In this document: positions 53,801-64,000 of the stretch, one piece after another | Layout of the letters: each line of letters begins with the position of its first letter | How positions within the stretch are numbered: position 1 is the stretch's first letter | Source: Megaustenia siamemsis | Taxonomy: Eukaryota > Mollusca > Gastropoda > Stylommatophora > Ariophantidae | Assembly: GCA_032433765.1 (NCBI GenBank) | Contig: JAVIAB010000159.1 | Location: 56,780,542-56,844,541 of the forward strand | Reading direction: 5' to 3' | Length of the DNA: 64,000 nucleotides | Notes under the pieces: model-generated | The model's database searches: none | Seen by the model: only the letters and a program-made list of their open reading frames with translations | Told to the model about the DNA's origin: nothing | Program-made: the position numbers and the translations under genes

Positions 53801-54600
53801 GGTGACTAACACAGACATGCACACACAAAGATATGAGATGTGACAAACACAGACATGCACATAGCGATACGAGACATGACTAACACAGACATACATCAAG
53901 ATATATGACACATGACTAACATAAACATGCACATAAAGATATGAGATATGACTGACATAGACATGCAACCACAAAGAAATTACACATGTCTAACATGGAC
54001 ATGCACACAAAGATATGAGATATGACCAACATAGATAGGCACACACAATGATATGAGATGTGACTAGCATAGCCATGCAAACACAAGGATATGAGATGTG
54101 ACATACACAGACATGCACACACAAAGATATGAGATATGACTAACATAAACATACACACAGAGATATGAGATATCACTAGCCCAACCATGCACACACAAAG
54201 ATATTACACTTGACTAACACAGATACTCACTAAGATATGAGATATGACTAAACACATACACACTTAAAGATATGAGACATGATTAACTCGAACACTACAC
54301 GATATGAGATATGACTAAACACATACACACTTAAAGATATGAGACATGATTAACTCGAACACTACAAGATATGAGATATGACTAAACACATACACACTTA
54401 AAGATATGAGACATGATTAACTCGAACACTACAAGATATGAGATATGACTAAACACATACACACTTAAAGATATGAGACATGATTAACTCGAACACTCCA
54501 AGATATGCGATATGACTAACATGACACACACCAAGATATGAGCCATGGCCAGCACACACACACACACACGCACAAGCCAAGATATGAGCCTTGGCTAGCA
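53801..54600. repeat. Satellite linked to D3
   Basis: ~36-bp AGATATGAGATATGACTAAC units, then a ~62-bp compound unit (CTTAAAGATATGAGACATGATTAACTCG...) in four copies at 54,240-54,500, then (CA)n. Confidence 0.92.
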
Positions 54601-54759
54601 ATGAAACACACCAAGAAATCAATTGCACAGAAAGAAAATATCCAGTACACATTAAGGTATCCATATGCTTGGGTTTGTTGTAGTCGGCAGACTCTTCTTA
54701 ACGTGGGAATCATCGACATACGAGACGCCGGCCCCCATGAACTGTTAACAGATATCGTC

Positions 54760-56010
54760 CAAACAGTTGTAAGGAGATTTGAGAGTGCAGTCTGACCCGT
54801 AGCACGTTCCCTTGCATGAACATATCCCAGTTGACTGTTCACAGGTGTCGTTGAAACAGTGGTCAGGACATTTGAGAGTGCAGTCTGGCCTGTAGTACGC
54901 TTCCTTGCGCGTACAGTCTGCTCTTTCTGTGTCACATATGATGTCACAGCCATCAGAACACGTATGTTCGCACTGTAGCCCAAAATTACCATCAGGACAA
55001 GTGTAATCACAGGTATAGCCAGGATGTTTGCAATGTTGGCATTTTCCGGATTTTCCTCACATAAAGGACAGACACTAAGACAAGACCCGGAGCAGTCGTG
55101 TCCATAGATCCCATGTGAACAGTTGCCGTGACACGTACCGATGATGACGGTGCAGCCTTTGCTACTCCCACCACACACTGTACAAAACGACCAAGAATGC
55201 CCGTTCAGACAATAGGTGTCTGTAAATGTTTGCATCTCACACACCGTCAATGCACTCTCGTCCTGCGAAAAGGTCGGTGAGAACTCAAACTTACTGTGTG
55301 CCATTGTCGCTTGTATGGTGACTACAATAGTGTTCACATAAATATTTGGGTATGATATATCATTATACTGGAACACTACACCGCCACTGTCAGAGAAAGC
55401 CTTTGGAGTGTCATTCTTTACCCGAATCATAGTGCTAGCTCAATGATAAATTCGAATGGTGTGAGTCTTCTGGGACGTGTCAAAGTTCAGATACCAGTAA
55501 ACAGAATTGGTTCCACTTCTCAATTGTGTGTGTGTGCAGTCATTGTCATAGAGATTGGTCTTTGTTTTACCATTAACTGCGGCCTCTGGTCCACACCCGT
55601 CCCCTGTATATCAAGCATTAAATGTGTCGGTCTGGTTTGCGTTCTGTATGAGAGCCGCATTCCGACCCTCGCCAGTGTAGATGGAGCAGATATTTGCAAC
55701 TATCGCCCCTTCAATCCGTAACAGATGTTAATTAGACCATGAAACTGTCCGGATCTGTAGGTCCAGATCCCTAGGCGTATTTGCAAACTAGATCAAAGTA
55801 CTGACACTGGGGTCCGAAACGCTCTCGCCGACAACTGTCACCGTTTGTGCATGTCCCTGTAGCCCTGTTACAAACTGAGCGATTTTAGCAGTGACACTGC
55901 AACGCACAATTTGCCCCAAACCAACCGTCTACACAAGTTAGGCAGTTAGGTCATTAGCTTCCAATGTCGCAAACAAAGCCAGCAGAATAAAGACTTGATC
56001 TACAGCGGTG
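54760..56010 (-). pseudogene. Secreted EGF/fucolectin-like protein pseudogene
   Basis: Read on the minus strand: a signal-peptide-like VFILLALFATLEA near 55,990; an EGF-like part (DGWFGANCALQCHC, then a stop, then CTNGDSCRRERFGPQCQYFD); a fucolectin/F5-8-like domain with EAAVNGKTKTNLYDNDC and YWYLNFDTSQKTHTIRIY (about 55,600-55,450); and further EGF-like repeats (HGIYGHDCSGSC, then in another frame CDYTCPDGNFGLQCEHTC and CSCKGTCYGSDC). In-frame stops and at least one frameshift (near 55,060) interrupt it. Unrecognised introns could explain some breaks. The domain order resembles molluscan MEGF/fucolectin-type secreted or receptor genes. The 304-codon ORF on this strand drifts out of the EGF frame after residue 130. 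Confidence 0.6.
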
Positions 56011-57374
56011 GTTAACGAAATGTGCACAAACAATTATTTCAAACCAATGGTTACAATTCTAACAATCCGCCAACTCGCTGTGACAACAGACAGCGCGATG
56101 TTCAAGATCAGCATTGTATACACCACGGCTAGAACTCGGACGAACTTCCATCTTGATGAGTCCCATGACGTCATCCCAACTCATATGATAAGTATGTTTA
56201 AGCACAAGCAATGCTGCTGTGAAGTTGTATTTGTGTGTACAGATCATAAACGCATTAACAACAGCAGCCACATATGACAACATTAAGTAATATATTTATG
56301 ATTTCATATGTTTGTGTAGCATGCTTCTTTATTGTTTAAAAATAGACAACAAACATACATTTTAAAAATAAGAAGAAAAACGATTCAGGGAATTACACGA
56401 ATTTGTAATAATAAATTACCAGTTTCGACTATTAAACACGTTCTTGTGGGACATCAAGTAAAGCAACTACAAGAATCCAGAATGTTGCTGACATCACATG
56501 CCTACTTTAACATTTCTTGTTCAGTTTATAGTGTGGAGAGAGATATCACAACTCTGTCCCTTCCGTTATATATTGTTGTTGGGACCTTTAAAATGGCATT
56601 AGTCCATCTGTTAGTCCGTGTTCTTTTGTAACTTTAGTGGATGGACCTTTCAGATAGTAGATGTACAATAGAGACGAGGTATAGATTAATTCAAAGCTGC
56701 ATTCCTAAGGTTGGGAATACACATGGAAATGTGTTGGTTATTGTATATATATATATATATTGTTGTTGAGGCAGTGTAGTAACTTGGAAAAAGAATTATG
56801 GAAAATCGACACACGGACACACATATTGCTGCACCCATGGAATGTGGTTCTACAAGTGTCTGTTTAAAAAAAAAAACATGACTAGATAGCTCCAGTATCG
56901 GAAACGTTCTAAAACCGAATACATAATAATAAAATACGACAGAAAGAATATTTATATTCAATATCAGCAGAAATCACTCATCATTTGTTGTTAACAAATT
57001 AATATTAAGGGGACCACTGGAAATATACAGGGTCTACCGGGGAACAAACCAGGGAAGAGGAAACAGAGGGAATCAGAGAAAAGAAAAACCAGACAGTTTT
57101 AGACAGTGGCTCGTAGAAGTCACATTATTGATTCACAGTTGAAGGTCAGGAAAATTGTGAAGGAACATCATCACCAGCGCTAGCATTGAGGCGAGATGTT
57201 TTTTTTTGGTTTGTTGTCCATATGTTCAATATTAACTTGTACATGTCTCTTTATACACAAGATAACGATAGATACATATTTTACTTATCTTCATTGATGC
57301 AGGTGGCTTGTATTTATCAGATATTGATTTACTTGTTTGTTTGTGTGTGTTCCCAATGCAGGTTTTTCTCGATT
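56011..57374. other. Unassigned host DNA
   Basis: A (TA)n lies near 56,746-56,760. No gene recognised. Confidence 0.4.
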
Positions 57375-57960
57375 TTACATCCCGATAATGTCACATATTT
57401 ACTACTTTGTGTTATAAAAACGTCATATATTTATTACTTTGTGTTATAAAAACGTCATATATTTATTACTTTGTGTTATAAAAACGTCATATATTTATTA
57501 CTTTGTGTATAAAAACGTCATATATTTATTACTTTGTGTTATAAAAACGTCATATATTTATTACTTTGTGTTATAAAAACGTCATATATTTATTACTTTG
57601 TGTTATAAAAACGTCATATATTTATTACTTTGTGTTATAAAAACGTCATATATTTATTACTTTTTGTTATAAAAACGTCATATATTTATTACTTTGTGTT
57701 ATAAAAACGTCATATATTTATTACTTTCCGCCACTATAACGTCACATATTTACTACATTGTGTTATAAAAACGTCATATATTTATTACTTTGTGTTATAA
57801 AAACGTCATATATTTATTACTTTCAGCCACTATAGCATCATATATTTCTACTTTCCGCTTCTATAATGTTACATTTCTTTTACTTTCCGCCACTATAATG
57901 TCACATATTTACTACTTTACGCCACTATAACGTCACATATGCATTACTTTCCATAACTAT
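57375..57960. repeat. 32-bp minisatellite with diverged end
   Basis: The unit contains CGTCATATATTTATTACTTT and GTGTTATAAAAA, about 12 copies. It then passes into CGCCACTATAACGTCACATA variants. Confidence 0.93.
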
Positions 57961-58559
57961 AACGTCACATATTTACTACTTTACGCCACTATAATCCTTC
58001 CTCTGAAACAGAGCAACTGTATGGAGACTAAATTTATTTCACTCCACACGAATAATATCAGATAATGTGCCCCTGAATGACGTAATACCGGTATCCCCTC
58101 CTCGCCAGTGTTGTTATTGATAAGACTACATATTTGTTTGTGATATCTTCTGCGCAATTCACCGATAATGTGACCCTTCATCTTTCCCTGTGTTGAGTTC
58201 TTGGTGCAATGGGTTCCACTCTATCGGCAGTGATCTTGTGGTATGTTCACACCATCCTGATTCTGCCTAAGAATATTTCTACTATATCTCAAACCTACTT
58301 GAACTACATGAAGTTACTGTTCTAAAGCCTGATCTCTATTTTTCATGATTATCTCAAACGTATTTTACTGGCACATTATTTGTGAGTAATTTACCAACAA
58401 TATGTCAATTCTCGCTTTTAAGATCTTCGCACATTGGGCGTCAAGAATGTGAACATTGACCACACGTCCAACATGGACTAATTGCACACATATATAATAT
58501 AATCACATAACTTGCTGGGCCACTCAATACAGAAACAAACATTAGTTCTCAATTTCTTG
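57961..58559. other. Unassigned host DNA
   Basis: No feature seen. Confidence 0.4.
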
Positions 58560-59265
58560 AAAAGAAAATATTCAGCTTGAAAGCTTTAAAATATAGAGGG
58601 ACATGTTCCAGCTAACATAAAGAAAATATTGAGCTTGAAAGCTTTAAAATTTAGAGGGACGTGTTCCAGCTAACATAAAGAAAATATTCAGCTTGAAAGC
58701 TTTAAAATATAGAGGGACATGTTCCAGCTAACATAAAGAAAATATTGAGCTTGAAAGCTTTAAAATATAGAGGGACATGTCCCAGCTAACAAAGAAAATA
58801 TTGAGCTTGAAAGCTTTAAAATATAGAGGGACGTGTTCCAGCTAACATAAAGAAAATATTCAGCTTGAAAGCTTTAAAATATAGAGGGACATGTTCCAGC
58901 TAACATAAAGAAAATATTGAGCTTGAAAGCTTTAAAATATAGAGGGACGTGTTCCAGCTAACATAAAGAAAATATTGAGCTTGAAAGCTTTAAAATATAG
59001 AGGGACGTGTTCCAGCTAACATAAAGAAAATATTCAGCTTGAAAGCTTTAAAATATAGAGGGACTTCTTCCAGCTAACATAAAGAAAATATTGAGCTTGA
59101 AAGCTTTAAAATATAAAGGGACGTGTTCCAGCTAGCAGAAAGAAAATATTGAGCTTGAAAGCTTTAAAATATAGAGGGACGTGTCCCAGCTAACATAAAG
59201 AAAATATTGATCTTGAAAGCATTAAAATATAGAGGGACGTGTTCCAGCTTACATAAAGAAATGAG
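58560..59265. repeat. 58-bp minisatellite, about 12 copies
   Basis: The unit contains AAGAAAATATTGAGCTTGAA and AGCTTTAAAATATAGAGGGA. Confidence 0.95.
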
Positions 59266-59305
59266 TAAAGTTCCCAGCATTTTTCACATTATTAATTTCT
59301 GATTT

Positions 59306-59308
<3 letters not shown>

Positions 59309-59358
<50 letters not shown>

Positions 59359-59690
59359 GATCATGACTCAATTAGAGTAGGATTCCAGACTTCCACATGA
59401 AGTCAGCTGTCAGGTTAAGTGTATTGATCGCCCCCACAGACAGAACATCACATTCAGAGTCTGCCAGATCCACTCTGACTGAACACCCGTTAATACGTTG
59501 CACCGTGTTCTGCGCCAGTGGCCCAGTGCATCCAATTTCAGCCAGAATTTTATTCAGGTTCGCTTTCCTTAGCCTTTGATTGTCCCCAATCTTTATGCAA
59601 TGCGGCAGATGATCTTTTCTGTAGGGGGATTCTGCCCTTAGATGATCTGCCCTCGCAGGTTTTTACGAGCACCATCTGCCCGAGTCATTA
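59309..59690 (+). mobile_element. Minisatellite-linked composite repeat, copy D4
   Basis: A long (TC)24-type tract, GCGATCATGACTCAATTAGA, the shared ~330-bp block and CGAGTCATTAGAGGTGACTA. Longest satellite of the family follows. Confidence 0.9.
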
Positions 59691-61855
59691 GAGGTGACTA
59701 ACACAGACATGCACACACAAAGATATGAGATGTGAATAACACAGACATGTACACAGCGATACGAGACATGACTAACACCAACACACATCATGATATATGA
59801 CACGTGAATAACATAGACATGCACATGAAGATATGAGATATGACTGACATAGACATGCACACACAAAAATATGACACATACCTAACATAGACATACACAC
59901 AAAGATATGACTAACATAGGCGTGCATACACAAAGATATGAGATGTGACTTACATAGCCATGCACACACAAGGATATGAGATGTGTCAAACACAGACATG
60001 CACACACAAAGATATGAGATATGACTAACATAATCATGCACACACAAAGATATGAGATATGACTAACATAAACATGCACACAAAGATATGAGATATGACT
60101 AACATAAACATGCACACACAAAGATATGAGACATGACTAACATAATCATGCACACACAAAGATATGAGATATGACTAACATAAACATGCACACAAAGATA
60201 TGAGATATGACTAACATAAACATGCACACAAAGATATGAGATATGACTAACATAAACATGCACACAAAGATATGAGATATGACTAACATAAACATGCACA
60301 CACAAAGATATGAGATATGACTAACATAATCATGCAGACAAAGATGTGAGATATGACTAACATAAACATGCACACACAAAGATATGAGATATGACTAACA
60401 TAAACATGCACACACAAAGATATGAGATATGACTAACATAAACATGCATACACAAAGATGTGAGATATGACTAACATAAACATGCACACACAAAGATATG
60501 AGATATGACTAACATAAACATGCACACACAAAGATGTGAGATATGACTAACATAATCATGCAGACAAAGATATGAGATATGCCTAACATAATCATGCAGA
60601 CAAAGATATGAGATATGACTAACATAAACATGCATACAAAGATATGAGATATGACTAACATAAACATGCAGACAAAGATATGAGATATGACTAACATAAT
60701 CATGCAGACAAAGATATGAGATATGACTAACATAAACATGCAGACGAAGATATGAGATATGACTAAGATAAACATGCAGACGAAGATATGAGATATGACT
60801 AACATAAACATGCACACACAAAGAAATGAGATATGACTAACATAAACATGCAGACAAAGATATGAGATATGACTAACATAATCATGCAGACAAAGATATG
60901 AGATATGACTAACATAAACATGCAGACGAAGATATGAGATATGACTAAGATAAACATGCAGACGAAGATATGAGATATGACTAACATAAACATGCAGACA
61001 AAGATATGAGATATGACTAACATAATCATGCAGACAAAGATATGAGATATGACTAACATAAACATGCAGACGAAGATATGAGATATGACTAAGATAAACA
61101 TGCAGACGAAGATATGAGATATGACTAACATAAACATGCACACACAAAGAAATGAGATATGACTAACATAAACATGCAGACAAAGATATGAGATATGACT
61201 AACATAATCATGCAGACAAAGATATGAGATATGACTAACATAAACATGCAGACGAAGATATGAGATATGACTAAGATAAACATGCAGACGAAGATATGAG
61301 ATATGACTAACATAAACATGCACACACAAAGATATGAGATATGACTAACATAATCATGCAGACAAAGATATGAGATATGACTAACATAAACATGCAGACG
61401 AAGATATGAGATATGACTAACATAAACATGCACACACAAAGAAATGAGATATGACTAACATAATCATGCAATCAAAGATATGAGATATGACTAACATAAA
61501 CATGCAGACGAAGATATGAGATATGACTAACATAAACATGCACACACAAAGAAATGAGATATGACTAACATAATCATGCAATCAAAGATATGAGATATGA
61601 CTAACATAAACATGCAGACGAAGATATGAGATATGACTAACATAAACATGCACACACAAAGATATGAGATATGACTAACATAAACATGCACTCAAAGATA
61701 TGAGATATGACTAACATAAACATGCACAAACAAAGATATGAGATATGACTAACATAAACATGCACACAAAGATATGAGATATGACTAACATTAACATGCA
61801 CACAAAGATATGAGATATGACTAACATAAACATGCAGACGAAGATATGAGATATC
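59691..61855. repeat. ~36-bp satellite linked to D4, about 58 copies
   Basis: AAGATATGAGATATGACTAA plus CATAAACATGCAGACG units with higher-order periodicity (blocks of several units repeat at about 146 and 182 bp). It ends abruptly in CCCTAACCCTAAC at 61,854-61,866. Minus-strand ORFs of up to 212 codons are read-through. Confidence 0.95.
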
Positions 61856-61867
61856 CCTAACCCTAAC

Positions 61868-62201
61868 TGATTTTATATATCAATCTGTTTTCGTCAATCC
61901 ATTTTCATTTCGTTAGTGGCTACTTCCTTTATTGCTCTTTAATCTAGTCTTCAGGGTTATTTTTAGAGAGCATTTTGTTTTTGGAATCGATGTTGACTTC
62001 TCTTCTGATTAATCGCTTCATCTCATCTATAGAGACACACATAAATCACCATCGTTGTTTTGAACAAAATATAACAGTCGTTAATAGTATATATCCACAT
62101 GGACTGGCAACATGTTTCTGGTTCAATCAACAATGTTCTAAAATTGTTTTATTAAACTTAACATTGGCGGTGTCTAATATATGATAATCCTAATCGTGGG
62201 A
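61868..62201. other. Unassigned host DNA
   Basis: No feature seen. Confidence 0.4.
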
Positions 62202-62213
62202 AATTCTTCCCAT

Positions 62214-62471
62214 TTTCGTTCGTTCGCTTTCGTCAGCTTTGGACTCTGACGAAGTCCCACCCACTCAATTTTGTGGGACTGAATTTTGCGTGTAAAGTCT
62301 GTTTTATCCCATTACAGGATGGCCCCTCGCCATGCAGGCAGATTTACTCCGACTTCAGAGGTACTAATTTTTTAGGGAATTAGTAAAACCCAGGTGTCCT
62401 CGCCAGGTTACGAACCCCGGCTGTTGCCGTGGTAAGCCAACCGCCTATCGATTGCGCTAACCGGACACCCC
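62214..62471 (-). mobile_element. SINE-1 copy with target duplication
   Basis: Minus-strand tRNA-like head (GGTGTCC/GGACACC acceptor, A box TAGCGCAATCGATAGG, B box GGTTCG), then a unique body ending CGAACGAACG. ATTCTTCCCATT flanks both sides (62,202-62,213 and 62,472-62,483). This is a free-standing SINE-1; at 15,059 the same head is fused to SINE-2. Confidence 0.87.
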
Positions 62472-62483
62472 ATTCTTCCCATT

Positions 62484-63604
62484 AAAATATAATTAATCTG
62501 TCATCCAAATTAAAAGTGCCTCCGCACACGTTTTTCACATAAAATATTTCACACAACAGTCTTGGACAGACTGAACATATAGCATAGACGAATCACAAAT
62601 ATATACCATATACGAATCACAAACATCTAACATATACGAATAACAAACATATAGTAATTAAAATTATGATAACAACAGTTTTAAGTAATTCTAGTCTGTC
62701 TAGACTTCCACCCATAATAAGATAACAACAACACAATTATATGTCCATCTCCAAGTTCCGTTCCACGCTTGGGAATCCCTATGTCTGACACTCTCCATCC
62801 ATGGGTCTCTGACTGTCTCTTCTCTTTTTACTCTTCTATGCCTTTCTCCAAACATACTGTTACTTTAATGCGGATTAGCATGTTCCTCTATTTCTGTCAA
62901 TTCTGAGTTCTCCTAACTCTTGGTACGTTAAAACTTCTGCGTCTGTAAATAGCGTCTTCTCAACAAGACTCATTCCAAAATAAACTGTTGTAAACATGGA
63001 TATCACCATTTTGTATATTTACTTCAGTTGACTCACCCCTCAAGTGGTCAGCTATATGGATAATTAAATTCTGGCTTCTCATTGGTCAATTGTCATGACG
63101 GGTAAACCTTGGGAATCCTTACCCTCCTTTCTTTACATATATCGTCTATCGACTCTTGTATCTTCTTATACGATTATAGCATTATAAACCTTCTTGGCTT
63201 CTCTAGTGACATCTTCATAACATAGAATTATGTAACCTCTACAAGGTACCAGTACATTTACAGACTCATAATAATCTCTCCACATCATTGTCAAAACATA
63301 CTGACATTACACATATAGAAAATTGGTCTAAAATTAGTACATCTATAAAACAACATGATTAGTTAGAACATCCAAAAGTAGCAAACAATTTGAATGACCA
63401 CATTGAAAGAGAAGACAAATAAACTTAATTATTACATCTTATCATATCATCTTCTGTGACTGATTCTAATGCCACTCTATATCTCTTCTTCTCTTTACTG
63501 ACGGGCAGACTTTCCTTATTTCAAACAATTTATCGTTGGATTACAGATCAAGGACAATCTTAACAGTGTGCAGCTGTAACATATAAGAGATATAATATAA
63601 CATT
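62484..63604. other. Unassigned AT-rich host DNA
   Basis: No gene or repeat recognised apart from short ACGAATCACAAACATA duplications near 62,590-62,650. Confidence 0.4.
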
Positions 63605-64000
63605 ATCATCAAGTACATGGCCTGCTGGCGTCGGTGATATCTCTCTCCACAACTTTCGATCTCAACAGCTATTTATCATTTCTGTTATTGACCTTCTGCC
63701 AAACCATTCTCTTAAGCTGTCTGTTATGTTTTCTCTTTGCTTCCCTCTATCTCTTCGTCCTTTATTTTTTCCAGTTGTTAAAATATATTCCAGTTGTTCT
63801 CTTCTCATAACATGGCCACAAAATTGATTGTTTCTTCCAAATATTGGAAATTAGTTTTCTTTTTGCTTTGACCTCTCTCAGAACATCTTCATTACTCTTC
63901 TTAGCTGTCAATGGTACTCTCAACATTCTTCTGTAAAGCCACATTTCTACAGACTCCAGTGATTTTCGTGTCTATTGTCCTATTGCCCATGATTTGCATC
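63605..64000 (-). mobile_element. LINE-A copy, 3' end, runs off the right edge
   Basis: Minus-strand match to the 33,434 copy: a short ATC tail at 63,606, CCACAACTTTCGATCTC, and an ORF with LRVPLTAKKSNEDVLREVKA. Frameshifted. Confidence 0.8.

Noticed and set aside
55443..56277. Plus-strand ORFs over the EGF/fucolectin region
   Set aside because: The Cys-pattern domains are on the minus strand. These are antisense shadows.
59663..61439. Minus-strand Cys/His-rich ORFs
   Set aside because: Translation of the ~36-bp satellite in the MCVHVYVSHISYLC pattern, with frame changes between units.
61854..61866. A telomere end
   Set aside because: Only two CCCTAA units, followed by ordinary unique DNA.

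Overview
The window joins two unlike pieces of DNA. Positions 1 to about 12,000 are a compact, base-balanced, almost intron-free block of closely packed ORFs that together form most of an integrated Polinton/Maverick-type (adintovirus-like) DNA virus. Positions about 12,050 to 64,000 are AT-rich animal DNA made almost entirely of minisatellites, SINEs, LINE fragments and one decayed gene. The host looks like a lophotrochozoan, most likely a mollusc. The evidence is a secreted EGF/fucolectin-like pseudogene of a kind common in molluscs, RTE-like LINEs, and repeats that carry minisatellite arrays. This host assignment is an inference.

Viral block. A 39-bp divergent TATA-rich promoter (5,204-5,242) separates two gene sets. 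Leftward (minus strand) are a 43-residue remnant of the packaging ATPase, a virion-type protein split over three ORFs (4,989 to 3,867), a single-jelly-roll minor capsid protein, a small basic membrane-active-type protein, the double-jelly-roll major capsid protein, a hydrophobic minor virion protein, an adenain-type cysteine protease, and a fibre with phage-tail-like repeats that runs off the left edge. Rightward are a zinc-ribbon plus phospholipase A2 protein, a DD34E retrovirus-type integrase and a DUF2314-like small protein. Converging on these from the right is a 1,343-residue protein (11,244 to 7,213) that fuses a family-B-like DNA polymerase, an SF1 helicase and a C-terminal HNH nuclease. 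A G-rich array of five identical hairpins (11,330-11,990) lies upstream of it. That array also carries a 67-bp exact copy of part of the minor virion gene. The viral left end and both terminal inverted repeats are not visible.

Most unusual points in the viral block: (1) the polymerase-helicase-HNH fusion; (2) a palindromic micro-repeat inserted in five different viral genes, always in one reading frame per orientation; (3) the packaging ATPase cut just after its P-loop; (4) two frame junctions at A-rich slippery runs; (5) the hairpin array with a captured capsid-gene fragment.

Host block. About fifteen minisatellite arrays have unit lengths from 32 to 92 bp. Some are split by datable insertions: a 1,062-bp solo-LTR-like element and a 5'-truncated LINE, each flanked by a target duplication and each leaving a recognisable empty site. 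Four copies of a (TC)n / ~330-bp / ~36-bp-satellite composite repeat suggest one mobile family that carries its own satellite. Two tRNA-derived SINE families (one insertion is a dimer), three LINE lineages (one nested in another) and an RNase H fragment account for most of the rest. The host part shows no convincing intact protein gene; long ORFs there are mostly minisatellite translations.
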